Assembly (NCBI GenBank): GCA_046329235.1 | Contig: JAXLVA010000001.1 | Span: 558,001 to 622,000, forward strand | Source: JALONH01 sp046329235 | Lineage (GTDB): Bacteria; Bacteroidota; Bacteroidia; Cytophagales; Cytophagaceae | Length of the DNA: 64,000 nucleotides | Direction of reading: 5' to 3' | Shown: one piece after another, positions 42,672 to 53,240 of the stretch | How the letters are laid out: each line of letters starts with the position of its first letter | Numbering within the stretch: position 1 is the stretch's first letter | Translations under genes and position numbers: made by a program | The notes under the pieces: generated by a model | Databases searched by the model: none | Seen by the model: only the letters and a program-made list of their open reading frames with translations | What the model was told of the DNA's origin: nothing

Positions 42672-42710
42672 TAAAAAAAAAGCCTCAGTTCATCACCGAG
42701 GCTTTTTTTA
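42672..42710. terminator. Bidirectional terminator
   Basis: AGCCTCAGT/ACCGAGGCT stem (one mismatch) and loop TCATC with flanking A- and T-runs, between convergent genes. Same loop and almost the same stem as the pgk terminator. Confidence 0.88.
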
Positions 42711-42731
42711 TATGTCTAAATAATCTTCAAA

Positions 42732-45700
42732 TTATCTTACAACTTGCACCCAACCTTTGTGTTCATCACCGTTAGGCATTTGTAAAATGTAGTAGTATAC
42801 GGCATCACTCAATTCATCTGCATCCCATGAGTTGTCATAGTTTTCACTACGATAAACTGTATCTCCCCATCGGTTCGTGATACGTAAGAAGGATCCGCGT
42901 GGTAATCCCATAATTTCAAAACGATCATTTTGTCCGTCGTTATTCGGACTTATTAAGTTAGGAATAAAGAAGGCGACATTCACCTTGACTTCCACTTGTC
43001 CTTTACATCCTAAAGAATCTTGTAAGTAAATGGTATGAACACCTCTGGCGAAATTAGTTAAGATAGTCGTATCAGTTGTGATTCGAGTAAAGCTTAAGTT
43101 ATCTCTACTCCAAGAATAATATGGAGTACCACCTTGTACATTATACAATCCGGTTTCAGCGGTAGCATAGTAACGATCCGCTAAAGAACTGTAAGTAGAT
43201 GCGGTGATAGGTTCTGGTTCTGTTACCGGAATGCTATCAGTAGTTAATGTATCATACAATCCTGTCGCGTGGTTGTAGAGATAAAAACTGTCGATAGGAT
43301 AGCTACATTCAATATCACTGATTTGTAAAGCATAATCACCTTTACTAATGTTGAAGTAAACTGTGGATGACCCAAAGTTGATATTGTTCAATTTATAAGA
43401 GAATGGCCCCACACCACCAACTAATGAGTCAATAACGATATAACCATCGCTATAACCATTACAAGTAGGAGGGTTTACACGAACAAAAGGAATAGGACCT
43501 TCTTTTTGAGGTAACACAACAGTATAACTAGCAGTACATCCTTTACTATCTTTTACACGTGCTTCGTAATCAGCAGCAACTAAGTTATTAAAGATGGTCG
43601 ATGCGAAGTAGTTGTTTCCATCATCTAAACTGTAAACATACCCTGGATTACCACCAGTTACTGATATGAATTCTACAATTCCATCCGGATCTTGACAGGT
43701 AGCAGGACGAGTCACTACTGCAGTGAATACAATTGGATTTGGTTCTGTAATGGTAAATGGATAACCAATGTTACAGCCATTAGCATCTGTTATGGTAATC
43801 GTATAATTACCTGCAGTTAAGTTAGTGAAGTTAGAAGTAGTATTACTAACAGCGCCTAATGTATAAGTATATGGTGCAGTACCGCCTGTTACATTACTTA
43901 ATGTAATTGTTCCTTCGTCTCTACCAGGACATACTACGTTGGTAATATTTTTAACAATCGAAGCGGTGTCTACACCGGAAGGTTGTGTTAATAGTGTCCC
44001 AATACTCGCTGTACAGCCATTTATATCGGAAACAGTAATGATGTATGGACCTGCTTTTAGTGCAGTAAAGTTACTGTCAGTTGAAGTACTAGGAGCACCC
44101 GATAATTGGAAAGTATAAGTAGGAGAACCTCCGTTAACTGTTACTTGTATTGCTCCATTAGTATTTCCAAAACATCCGGTAATATCAGTTTTAGATTTGA
44201 TAGCTATCGTTAATGGGTTTGGAGCTACCACATCTACTGAGAAAGATGCGTTACATCCGCTACCATCGTTAATTTCTACGGAGTGTGTTCCACCTGATAC
44301 ATTAGTGAAAGTAGGTGACGATTGGAAGGTGCCGCCATCTATGGCATATGTAAACCCTGTAGAGGAACCATTTACTACTACGTCTATCACAGCGTCATTT
44401 GCACTTGCACAAGTAGGAGGAGTGGTTACATTAACGGTCGCATCAATTTTCTTAGTGGTCAATGCTACATCGATTGGCAAACTCATACATCCATTAATGT
44501 CACGAACCACTACTTTTACCGTTGAGTCCGCTAATAGAGATGGAATAACATAGGTAGTACCTGATTGGAAGTTTAATCCATTGTCAAATGAGTAGGACGA
44601 AGTTCCCGGAGTGTATGCAGCATCTAATGCTGCTGTGATAGTTGCCGAACTTCCTGAACATATGATAGCAGGAGCACCACTAGCAGTACCTGTTATAGCT
44701 GGTCCATTATTGATTAATGCAAAATCAGAAGCCGTACATCCTCTAGCGTCGGTTACTGTTAAAGAATAAGCACCGGATGCTAATGTTGTTTGAGCCGCAG
44801 CGGTGTTTCCATTTGACCATGCATAAGAATATGGTGATGTTCCACCATTTACATTTGGTGTAGCAGTTCCATTAGTTGCACCATTACAAGTAGCATCCGT
44901 TGTAGCAATCGTTACTTGCAATAATGCCGGTTCTGTTATGGTTGTAGCGCGAATTAAAGTACAACCTCCATTGTCAGTAATGGTAACTGAATAAGAACCT
45001 GCTAATAAATTATTAATATCTTCTGTAGTAGCACCTGTATTCCAAGAGAAGGAGTAGGGAAGAGAACCTCCACTTACTGTTAAGTCGATACTACCAGTGT
45101 TTCCTCCATTACATAAAACATTGGTTGGTGTTAGTGTAGCGTTTATAGGAGCCGCTGTATTAACAGTAAAGCTTCCCGATTGTGAACAAAGTGCAGCATC
45201 TGTAACAATCACGCTGTAATTTCCTGTTGTTAATCCACTGATATCTTCTGTAGTTGCTCCGGTAGACCAAACATATGTATATGGAGATGCACCACCGCTA
45301 ACACTAATATCAATAGCTCCGGTAGCACCACCGTTACAAGAAATATTAGAGATAACGGATGTAATCACCATAGTGCTTGGTGTAGAAATAAGGAATGTAC
45401 TATCATTGGTACAACCATTATTGTCTGTTATAGAAACGGTGTAGGATCCAACTGTTAAATTATTTACTATAGTACCTACTGATCCCGTACTCCATACGTA
45501 ATTATATGGACTTGTACCACCCGTAACGGATGTAATTGAAATACTACCGTCGCTACCACCACCACAACTTGCATTAATAACTGTTGCTGTAGCTTGGAAT
45601 GGAGCTGGTTCAGTTATGGTAAAATTAGCTGACTGATTACAAGTGTTATTGTCACTCACGGTAACAGAGTAGCTTCCAGGTGCTAATCCTGAAATGTCTT

Positions 45701-48700
45701 GACTAGTCATTCCATTTGACCATAAGTAGGAGTAGGGTGCAGATCCACCACTTACGTTTAGGTCAATAGAGCCATTGTCCTCACTATTACAATTACTATT
45801 GCTTGCAACACCTGATAGAACTATAGCTGTAGGTTCTGTGATAGTAATAGATGCATTAGCTGTACAAGATGTAGCGTCAGTTACAGTAACTGTATAATTG
45901 CCTGCAGCTAATCCGCTAATATCTTCAATAGTAGCACCTGTATTCCATGCAAATGTATAAGGGCTATTACCACCACTTACTGTTAAGTTTATAGCTCCAT
46001 TGCCGCCGCCATTACAAAGTACATTGGTAGCTGTAGTTGCTACAGATATCGGAGTAGGATTGGCAATTGTAAATGTTCTAGAAGTTGCGCATAAGTTGGC
46101 ATCCGTGACAGTAACCGTATAAGTTCCTGCCGGAAGAGAGGAAAGATCTTCTGTATTAGCTCCGTTAGACCATGAATAGATATAAGGAGTTGTACCTCCA
46201 CTAATGCTAATGTTGATTGCTGCGGTTGAAGCTCCATTACAAATTAAAGGAGTAGAGACACCGGAAACAATCATACTAGTTGGAGTATTGATGCTATAAG
46301 TAGCAGAGTTGCTACAGCCTTTATTATCCGTTACTGTTACTGAGTATGATCCAATTGTTAAGTTACTAACGCTAGCAGTAGTAGCACCATTGCTCCATAA
46401 ATAAGTATAAGGAGCTGTGCCACCATTTACTGCTGTTATAGAAATACTGCCATTCGTACCACCGCTACAATCAGCATCTGTGATGGAAGTAGTGAAGATT
46501 AAAGGAGAAGGTTCAATTACTGTATAATTTGCATTGCTGCTACATCCGTTAGCATCTGTAACAGTAATCGTATAAGAGCCTGCAGTTAAACTTGCAATAT
46601 CTTCACTAGTAGCGCCGGTAGACCAAGAAAAAGTATATGGAACAGACCCTCCATTAACCGTAATATTAATCATACCATCATTACCGCCGTTACAAGTTAC
46701 ATTGGTAATAACACGAGTAATGTTTATAGCAGCAGGTTGAGTTATTGTTGCTGAAGTTGTAGCAGTACAACCTTTACTGTCTGTGATGGTTAAGTTATAT
46801 GTTCCGGCAACTAAACTACCAATATCTTCTGTAGTAGCCCCATTTGACCATAAATAGGTATATGGTGCTGTACCTCCGCTAACGGTAACATTGATACTTC
46901 CATTATTGGCACCGAAACAAGTGATAGGGGTTGTGGTATTACTCACAACTATAGCAGTAGGAGAGGTAATGGTAATGTTTCTAGTTTGTATACAACCGCT
47001 GTTATCTGTTACAGTAATTAGATAGGAACCCGCATCTAGTCCGGATATATCTTCTGTAGTAGCTCCGTTAGACCATGAATAGTTGTAAGGAGTAGTACCA
47101 CCTGTAACGGTAATGTTAATACTACCATCGTTGCTATTAAAACATTTTTCATTTACGGATGTATGAGTAATAGAAACTGGAGAAGGTGCTGTAATATTAA
47201 AGGTTCTTGTTTGTACACAACCTTTATTGTCGGTTACAGTTACGGTGTACGAACCGATAGCTAATCCGCTAATATTGGCAGTAGTAGCTCCATTACTCCA
47301 AGAATAAGTATAAGGACTTGTTCCACCCGATACTGTAGTTGTGATTGCCCCATTATTCCCACCTGTACATGTGGTATTAGTAATTGTCCCAGTCACATTA
47401 ATTGCAGCAGGCTGTATAATAGTATAAGATTGATTAGTGATACATGAATTCCCATCAGTAACTGTTATGGTATAATTTCCTGCAGCTAATCCAGTAAGAT
47501 CTTCAGTGTTGGCGCCATTAGACCAATTATACATGAATGGAGAAGTTCCACCTGAAACAGTTAAGTTGATAGTTCCATTGGATAGACCATTACATGTGAT
47601 ATCTGTTACTATAGCTGTTAGACTTAATGCAGATGGTTGGTTGATAGTAAATGATAGTAAATTAACACAACCTTTCGCATCTGTGATGGTCAAGTTATAA
47701 GAACCTGCTACTAATCCGGATATATCTTGTGTTGTAGCTCCATTATCCCATGAATAGATATAAGGAGCAGTTCCTCCACTTACGGTGATATCTATATTTC
47801 CATCATTCCCATTAAAGCAAGTTACTTGGGTAACGATTCCCGATGATGTTAATGCTAAAGTTGGTTGCCCAATGGTAGAAGCAACATTAAATATACATCC
47901 GGCAGCATCTGTAATTACAACATTGTAGTTCCCTGCAACTAATCCGGATACATCCTCTGTGGTAGCTGCATTGGACCACAAATAGGTATATGGAGCTGTT
48001 CCACCGCTTACCGTTAAATCAATACTACCATTATTGCCACCTAAGCAGGCTACATCTGTTACAACTGCGAAGGCTGAAATAGCACTAGGCGTGGTCAATG
48101 TTTGTGAAAATGTAGCCGTACAAGAATTTGCATCTGTAACAGTAACGGTATAAGTACCGGCACCAATGTTCGATAAATCTTGTGTAGTATTTCCATTAGA
48201 CCACAAATAGGTATAAGGAGATGTTCCTCCACCTACTGTTAAATCAATACCACCGGTTGTTCCTCCACTACAATTAATAGGTGTAGTGCTTGCTGATGTA
48301 GTAATAGCGCTAGGTTCATTAACCGTGAAATTAAAGTTGTTAGTACATCCATTGGCATCACGTATGGTTACTGAATAATTACCAGCGGCTATTCCAGAAA
48401 TATCTTCAGAAGTAGCTCCATTTGACCATGTGAAAGTGTAGCTCCCCGCTCCGCCGCCAGCAGTAATGTTAACAGCCCCATTGGTGCCTCCGTTACAAGT
48501 TACGTTAGTAATTACACTTGTAGCAGTAATAGCAGTTGGTTCTGTTAACGTTATAGAGGTATTGTTTGAACAACTGTTCGCATCTGTCACAGTCACTGAA
48601 TAGGTTCCTGCTGAGATTCCGCTTAAGTCTTGAGTAGAACTACCGTTTGACCAAGAATAAATATAAGGAGCAGTACCACCTGCTACTGATAAATTAATAC

Positions 48701-49613
48701 TACCGTTAGTGCCTCCATTACAAGTAGGAGATACTTCAGTATGTGTTAAGTTGATGGATGGAGGATTAGTGATGTTAAAAGATTGGGTTCCTGTACAGCC
48801 TGTAGCGTCGGTTACTGTAACCGAGAAAGAACCTGCATTAAGACCTGAAATATCTTCGGTAGTAGCACCGTTGGACCAAGCATAAGTATAGGGTGAAGTT
48901 CCTCCACTTACAGATAAATCTATACTACCATTACCAGTCCCTGCACAAGTAGGGGAACTGGTTGAACCACTTAATGTGATAGCTGATGGTGAAATAATAT
49001 CATAAGAGGCTGTAGCCGGACAATTGTTACCATCTCTTACGGTAACACTATAGGTTCCATTGGCTAAATTAGAAATGTCTTGTGTTGTAGCCCCATTTGA
49101 CCATGTGTAAGAATAGGGTAATGCCGGAGCACCACCACTTACATCAATATCCAAGCTACCATTCGTTTGACCAAAACAAAAATTATTAGTTTGGTTGTTT
49201 AAAGTAATGACAATTGGAGGAGGTTCAGAAACCGTTACTGTCTGTGTACAAAACGCAAACAACCCACCACCTAACGGTACCTGTACCACCACGAAATAAT
49301 TATTATCTGCCGGAAGATTGGTAAATGTGTAGTTGTTGAATGGGTGATTGCTTACAATCACAGGGCCTGTGACTACACCGAATAAAGAATAAGTATAGGA
49401 TGGAAAAGCACCCGTAACAGCTACATTGATACTCCCCGAATTATCGCCATTACAGTTTAAGTTATTAGGGGTAACTGTCCAGCTTAACATTGGGGATGTA
49501 CATTGTGCCTGAACCTTCTCTGCGTTATATAGAAGATAGAGCAGTATGAACAGATACTTACTTAAGTAACCTATATTTTTAAAAAACTTAATTCCCATGC
49601 TTCTCAACAACAT
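42732..49613 (-). CDS. Giant SprB-repeat surface protein with T9SS C-terminal domain
   Basis: About 2293 residues. After a signal peptide (KYLFILLYLLYNAEKVQAQ) come roughly 20 canonical SprB repeats of about 75 residues, each with a CNGGTNGSI head, a GGTSPYTYSWSNGATTED centre and a SVTVTD..GC tail, then six to seven more divergent repeats. The last 80 residues are a T9SS type-B gliding-type sorting domain: IPNLISPNNDGQNDRFEI, ITNRWGDTVYRS, then WDADELSDAVYYYIL. SprB of Flavobacterium johnsoniae is a motile surface adhesin moved by the gliding machinery, and this is most likely an adhesin of the same kind. ATG at 49613 is used; 49598 is also possible. Confidence 0.93.
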   Translation of the reverse strand: MLLRSMGIKFFKNIGYLSKYLFILLYLLYNAEKVQAQCTSPMLSWTVTPNNLNCNGDNSGSINVAVTGAFPSYTYSLFGVVTGPVIVSNHPFNNYTFTNLPADNNYFVVVQVPLGGGLFAFCTQTVTVSEPPPIVITLNNQTNNFCFGQTNGSLDIDVSGGAPALPYSYTWSNGATTQDISNLANGTYSVTVRDGNNCPATASYDIISPSAITLSGSTSSPTCAGTGNGSIDLSVSGGTSPYTYAWSNGATTEDISGLNAGSFSVTVTDATGCTGTQSFNITNPPSINLTHTEVSPTCNGGTNGSINLSVAGGTAPYIYSWSNGSSTQDLSGISAGTYSVTVTDANSCSNNTSITLTEPTAITATSVITNVTCNGGTNGAVNITAGGGAGSYTFTWSNGATSEDISGIAAGNYSVTIRDANGCTNNFNFTVNEPSAITTSASTTPINCSGGTTGGIDLTVGGGTSPYTYLWSNGNTTQDLSNIGAGTYTVTVTDANSCTATFSQTLTTPSAISAFAVVTDVACLGGNNGSIDLTVSGGTAPYTYLWSNAATTEDVSGLVAGNYNVVITDAAGCIFNVASTIGQPTLALTSSGIVTQVTCFNGNDGNIDITVSGGTAPYIYSWDNGATTQDISGLVAGSYNLTITDAKGCVNLLSFTINQPSALSLTAIVTDITCNGLSNGTINLTVSGGTSPFMYNWSNGANTEDLTGLAAGNYTITVTDGNSCITNQSYTIIQPAAINVTGTITNTTCTGGNNGAITTTVSGGTSPYTYSWSNGATTANISGLAIGSYTVTVTDNKGCVQTRTFNITAPSPVSITHTSVNEKCFNSNDGSINITVTGGTTPYNYSWSNGATTEDISGLDAGSYLITVTDNSGCIQTRNITITSPTAIVVSNTTTPITCFGANNGSINVTVSGGTAPYTYLWSNGATTEDIGSLVAGTYNLTITDSKGCTATTSATITQPAAINITRVITNVTCNGGNDGMINITVNGGSVPYTFSWSTGATSEDIASLTAGSYTITVTDANGCSSNANYTVIEPSPLIFTTSITDADCSGGTNGSISITAVNGGTAPYTYLWSNGATTASVSNLTIGSYSVTVTDNKGCSNSATYSINTPTSMIVSGVSTPLICNGASTAAINISISGGTTPYIYSWSNGANTEDLSSLPAGTYTVTVTDANLCATSRTFTIANPTPISVATTATNVLCNGGGNGAINLTVSGGNSPYTFAWNTGATIEDISGLAAGNYTVTVTDATSCTANASITITEPTAIVLSGVASNSNCNSEDNGSIDLNVSGGSAPYSYLWSNGMTSQDISGLAPGSYSVTVSDNNTCNQSANFTITEPAPFQATATVINASCGGGSDGSISITSVTGGTSPYNYVWSTGSVGTIVNNLTVGSYTVSITDNNGCTNDSTFLISTPSTMVITSVISNISCNGGATGAIDISVSGGASPYTYVWSTGATTEDISGLTTGNYSVIVTDAALCSQSGSFTVNTAAPINATLTPTNVLCNGGNTGSIDLTVSGGSLPYSFSWNTGATTEDINNLLAGSYSVTITDNGGCTLIRATTITEPALLQVTIATTDATCNGATNGTATPNVNGGTSPYSYAWSNGNTAAAQTTLASGAYSLTVTDARGCTASDFALINNGPAITGTASGAPAIICSGSSATITAALDAAYTPGTSSYSFDNGLNFQSGTTYVIPSLLADSTVKVVVRDINGCMSLPIDVALTTKKIDATVNVTTPPTCASANDAVIDVVVNGSSTGFTYAIDGGTFQSSPTFTNVSGGTHSVEINDGSGCNASFSVDVVAPNPLTIAIKSKTDITGCFGNTNGAIQVTVNGGSPTYTFQLSGAPSTSTDSNFTALKAGPYIITVSDINGCTASIGTLLTQPSGVDTASIVKNITNVVCPGRDEGTITLSNVTGGTAPYTYTLGAVSNTTSNFTNLTAGNYTITITDANGCNIGYPFTITEPNPIVFTAVVTRPATCQDPDGIVEFISVTGGNPGYVYSLDDGNNYFASTIFNNLVAADYEARVKDSKGCTASYTVVLPQKEGPIPFVRVNPPTCNGYSDGYIVIDSLVGGVGPFSYKLNNINFGSSTVYFNISKGDYALQISDIECSYPIDSFYLYNHATGLYDTLTTDSIPVTEPEPITASTYSSLADRYYATAETGLYNVQGGTPYYSWSRDNLSFTRITTDTTILTNFARGVHTIYLQDSLGCKGQVEVKVNVAFFIPNLISPNNDGQNDRFEIMGLPRGSFLRITNRWGDTVYRSENYDNSWDADELSDAVYYYILQMPNGDEHKGWVQVVR

Positions 49614-49622
49614 CACTTCTTA

Positions 49623-49988
49623 TTATAGGGTTACGTTTTCGCTTACAAAAGCCTTACTTGCGTCAGAAACTACGATTAAATAATCTCCTGAACTTAAATT
49701 GGATAGAGTATATGATTTTTCGAAACTAATCGTCTGTTGTGGTAATGATGTGCCATATGCAGTTATTTTATATGGACCCGTACCTTTAACCACAGTAACT
49801 GTGATTTTTCCATTAGCTTGACCACCTGTCGGTGCCACTTTTGTTACTTCAATCTGTACTGATTGTTGGTTTACTATGTTGGAATAGACCTCTTGGTTTC
49901 CCTCAAAATGATAGGTGAAACCTTCTGTTTGAAGACCTAAAAGTGTAATAGTCAATATGATAGAGGCTTGTAAATGTCTGTTTTTCAT
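49623..49988 (-). CDS. Small SprB-like secreted companion
   Basis: 121 residues. The signal peptide (residues 1-22) is followed by a single repeat-like domain: APTGGQANGKITVTVVKGTGPYKI, then SYTLSNLSSGDYLIVVSDASKAF. This is the SprB repeat pattern in one copy without the T9SS sorting domain or the terminal cysteines. It ends 10 bases before the giant gene's start, so both are on one transcript. It may be a periplasmic partner of the giant protein, or a donor of a repeat; no function is known. Confidence 0.78.
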   Translation of the reverse strand: MKNRHLQASIILTITLLGLQTEGFTYHFEGNQEVYSNIVNQQSVQIEVTKVAPTGGQANGKITVTVVKGTGPYKITAYGTSLPQQTISFEKSYTLSNLSSGDYLIVVSDASKAFVSENVTL

Positions 49989-50207
49989 ACCCTAATGACA
50001 GATAGTTTCATTTTTATACGTGAATAACTTCTTGAGGTTGTTAATTTTAGACAAATACTATTATTGAAGTATTAATTTTTGTATATAAACTTTACCAAAA
50101 AGTTAAAAACCCACCCTTTAATTGTATCCATTTAAGATACCGCTAAAATACAATTTTTTAGATTGTGGATATCTAAAACTTTGAATTTTAATTCTTATTT
50201 CTTTTGC

Positions 50208-50215
50208 TATTTTTG
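50208..50215 (+). promoter_or_regulatory. Possible -7 box of the aconitase gene
   Basis: TATTTTTG fits TAnnTTTG, 52 bases before the start; the nearest TTTG is 24 bases upstream, longer than the ideal. The remainder of the 279-base gap shows nothing else. Confidence 0.4.
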
Positions 50216-50267
50216 TTTTAACTCAGAATAATCGAATAAAACCATCATTCTTTAACTATTTTATTTT

Positions 50268-52532
50268 ATGGCATTTGATTTAGAAATGATTAAGGAGGTA
50301 TATGCCCGTATCCCTCAGCGTGTAGAAGCAGCCAAAAAATTATTGGGTAGACCACTTACTCTTACCGAGAAGATTCTTTACTCTCACTTGGACGAGGGGA
50401 CTCCTAAAAGTGTGTTTGAAAGAGGTAAATCCTATGTAGATTTTAATCCGGATCGTGTAGCTATGCAAGATGCTACCGCTCAAATGGCTCTTTTACAGTT
50501 TATGCAGGCAGGCCGACCTAAAGTGGCCGTTCCCTCTACTGTACATTGTGACCACTTAATTATGGCCAAAGTAGGGGCTGAAACGGATTTAGCGGTAGCT
50601 AACAAAGAATCCAAAGAGGTTTTTGATTTTTTATCTTCTGTTTCTAATAAATATGGTATCGGTTTTTGGAAACCGGGTGCAGGTATTATCCATCAGGTGG
50701 TATTAGAAAATTATGCTTTTCCGGGTGGTATGATGATAGGTACCGATTCGCATACAGTAAATGCTGGCGGTTTAGGTATGCTTGCTATCGGTGTGGGTGG
50801 AGCGGACGCTTGTGACGTGATGGCTGGTCTTCCTTGGGAACTTAAATTCCCTAAACTGATTGGAGTAAAACTTACCGGTAAGTTAAACGGGTGGACTTCA
50901 CCTAAAGATGTTATATTAAAAGTAGCGGGCATATTAACTGTAAAAGGTGGTACCGGTGCTATCGTTGAATATTTTGGTGAAGGTGCTTTATCTATGTCCT
51001 GTACCGGAAAAGGTACCATTTGTAACATGGGAGCAGAAATCGGTGCTACTACATCTACCTTCGGATATGATGATTCTATGGAGCGCTACTTACGTGCTAC
51101 CGGTCGTCATGATGTAGCTGATTTAGCTAATGGTATCAAGCAACACTTAACAGCCGATCCTGAAGTTTACGCTTCTCCTGAAAAGTATTTTGATCAATTA
51201 ATAGAAATAGATTTATCTACTCTTGAACCACATTTGAATGGTCCGTTTACTCCGGATTTAGCTACTCCTGTTTCTAAAATGAAAGAGGAATTAGTGAAAA
51301 ATGGATGGCCGTCTAAAGTGGAGTGGGGCTTGATTGGTTCTTGTACCAACTCGTCTTACGAAGATTTGTCTCGCGCTGCGTCGGTAGTTAATCAAGCAGT
51401 GGCTAAAGGTTTAACTAAGAAAGCAGAATTTGGTATTAACCCGGGCTCAGAGCAAGTTCGCTATACAGCGGAACGTGACGGCTTGTTGGATACATTTAAA
51501 AAAATGAATACCACCTTATTTACGAATGCATGTGGTCCGTGTATCGGTATGTGGGATCGTATGGGGGCAGAGAAAAAAGAAAAGAACACCATCGTTCATT
51601 CGTTCAACCGAAATTTTGCTAAGCGTGCGGATGGAAATCCTAATACATATGCATTTGTAGCTTCACCTGAATTAGTAGCAGCTATTGCTATTGCGGGTGA
51701 TTTAGGCTTTAATCCAATCACAGATACACTTATTAATGATAAAGGGGAGAAGGTAAAATTAGATGGACCTTACGGTGATGAATTACCTAAAAAAGGTTTT
51801 GCGGTAGAAGATGCAGGTTATCAAGCTCCGGCTTCGAATGGTGCTAATGTAACGGTTAACGTTTCTCCAACTTCTGATCGTTTACAATTACTAGATCCAT
51901 TTCCTGCTTGGGAAGGTAAGGATTTATTAGGGTTGAAATTATTGATTAAAGCAAAAGGTAAGTGTACTACCGATCATATTTCTATGGCTGGTCCATGGTT
52001 AAAATATCGTGGTCACTTAGATAATATTTCCAATAACATGTTGATTGGTGCAGTAAACTTCTTCAATGATAAAACTGATGAGGTGAAGAATCAATTAACG
52101 GGAGCATTTGGACCTGTTCCTGCTACACAACGCGCGTACAAAGCAGCTGGTATTGGCTCTATTGTGGTAGGGGATGAAAACTATGGTGAAGGTTCTTCTC
52201 GTGAGCACGCTGCCATGGAACCTCGTCACTTAGGTGTCCGTGCCGTATTGGTAAAATCATTTGCTCGTATTCACGAAACCAACTTGAAGAAACAAGGTAT
52301 GTTAGCTTTAACTTTTGCAGATAAAGCAGACTATGATAAAATTCAAGAAGACGATACGATTGATATTGTAGGTCTGGTTAATTTTGCTCCAAACAAACCA
52401 TTAACCCTTATCTTAACACACAAAGATGGTTCGAAGGAAGAAATCTTTGCGAATCATTCCTACAACGAACAACAAATTGCTTGGTTCAAGGCTGGAGGAG
52501 CATTGAACATCATTCGTGCAAGTGTGAAATAA
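50268..52532 (+). CDS. acn: Aconitate hydratase
   Basis: 754 residues, of the mitochondrial-type aconitase class. Iron-sulfur ligands are in GSCTNSS (about residue 357) and ACGPCIG (about 421-427). The HCDHLIMAK region and the C-terminal swivelling domain (from about 530, GEGSSREHAAMEPRHLG) are present and complete. Converts citrate to isocitrate in the TCA cycle. Followed by its own hairpin terminator. Confidence 0.97.
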   Translation: MAFDLEMIKEVYARIPQRVEAAKKLLGRPLTLTEKILYSHLDEGTPKSVFERGKSYVDFNPDRVAMQDATAQMALLQFMQAGRPKVAVPSTVHCDHLIMAKVGAETDLAVANKESKEVFDFLSSVSNKYGIGFWKPGAGIIHQVVLENYAFPGGMMIGTDSHTVNAGGLGMLAIGVGGADACDVMAGLPWELKFPKLIGVKLTGKLNGWTSPKDVILKVAGILTVKGGTGAIVEYFGEGALSMSCTGKGTICNMGAEIGATTSTFGYDDSMERYLRATGRHDVADLANGIKQHLTADPEVYASPEKYFDQLIEIDLSTLEPHLNGPFTPDLATPVSKMKEELVKNGWPSKVEWGLIGSCTNSSYEDLSRAASVVNQAVAKGLTKKAEFGINPGSEQVRYTAERDGLLDTFKKMNTTLFTNACGPCIGMWDRMGAEKKEKNTIVHSFNRNFAKRADGNPNTYAFVASPELVAAIAIAGDLGFNPITDTLINDKGEKVKLDGPYGDELPKKGFAVEDAGYQAPASNGANVTVNVSPTSDRLQLLDPFPAWEGKDLLGLKLLIKAKGKCTTDHISMAGPWLKYRGHLDNISNNMLIGAVNFFNDKTDEVKNQLTGAFGPVPATQRAYKAAGIGSIVVGDENYGEGSSREHAAMEPRHLGVRAVLVKSFARIHETNLKKQGMLALTFADKADYDKIQEDDTIDIVGLVNFAPNKPLTLILTHKDGSKEEIFANHSYNEQQIAWFKAGGALNIIRASVK

Positions 52533-52559
52533 TCTTCTCATTCAATTTATATTTCATTA

Positions 52560-52594
52560 CTATCGTTCCGCTTATAGGAACGATAGTTTTATTT
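52560..52594 (+). terminator. Terminator of the aconitase gene
   Basis: CTATCGTTCC/GGAACGATAG perfect 10-bp stem, 7-base loop and TTTTATTTT, ending at the ATG of the next gene. Confidence 0.85.
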
Positions 52595-52595
52595 T

Positions 52596-53237
52596 ATGTC
52601 ATTTTTAAGAATTTTCATTGTCATCATAGGACTATATGGGTTATTCCTACTGATTAATCCTCCGGATCGTAATAACTGGGGAGCAGGTGTGTTTTATATT
52701 CCATTGTTGTTTCTTACGCCTGCAATAATCGCGGAATTAATATTCATCTGGATAAAAAAGAAATACAATCCTAAAGGATATTCAATTTACACATTACTAA
52801 CCTTGATTGTTATTCTGTTTGCTTCCTTACCTGTATACAATTGGTTGGACTCTGTAGAAAACTACATTATTATTCCCGATAATTATCAGAAAGATTACGT
52901 TATAGTGGCGTATGATTATTCTAAAGAAAAAAGTTTTCATGAAACATTTAGTATACCTAATCGCAAACGAATAGTTTCATTCGATCATAGTGGTATTATT
53001 TATGTTTCAAATGAGTTAAGGACTACTAATGATCAGTTGTTAAGGGCGCTGTTTAAAAGGGAATCAGCTACAAAATGGGATAGAGTAATTTTTGTACAAA
53101 ATGCTACGTGGCAGAAGCCCGATGAAGTACTAGGAGATATAAATTATAATATCATTTGGTTGAAGGACAAGGGGCATGTCTATTCGGATTCATTGATAAA
53201 AGCCGATGGAATTATATTTAAAAATAAATACGAATAA
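52596..53237 (+). CDS. Membrane protein, function unknown
   Basis: 213 residues with three hydrophobic segments at the N-terminal half (about 5-22, 33-52, 66-86), then a soluble C-terminal part of about 120 residues with no cysteine or catalytic motif that I recognise. Its gene begins almost in the tail of the aconitase terminator and converges on the DUF58 gene with a gap of three bases. Confidence 0.7.
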   Translation: MSFLRIFIVIIGLYGLFLLINPPDRNNWGAGVFYIPLLFLTPAIIAELIFIWIKKKYNPKGYSIYTLLTLIVILFASLPVYNWLDSVENYIIIPDNYQKDYVIVAYDYSKEKSFHETFSIPNRKRIVSFDHSGIIYVSNELRTTNDQLLRALFKRESATKWDRVIFVQNATWQKPDEVLGDINYNIIWLKDKGHVYSDSLIKADGIIFKNKYE

Positions 53238-53240
53238 CTT

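Noticed and set aside
44197..44553. Plus-strand ORF of 118 codons inside the SprB gene, and others there
   Set aside because: They are out-of-frame shadows caused by the biased repeat composition; no start signal or family pattern.
42732..49613. Regular repeats of about 220 bases could be read as a CRISPR-like array
   Set aside because: They are degenerate coding repeats of SprB protein modules, with no identical direct repeats or spacers.
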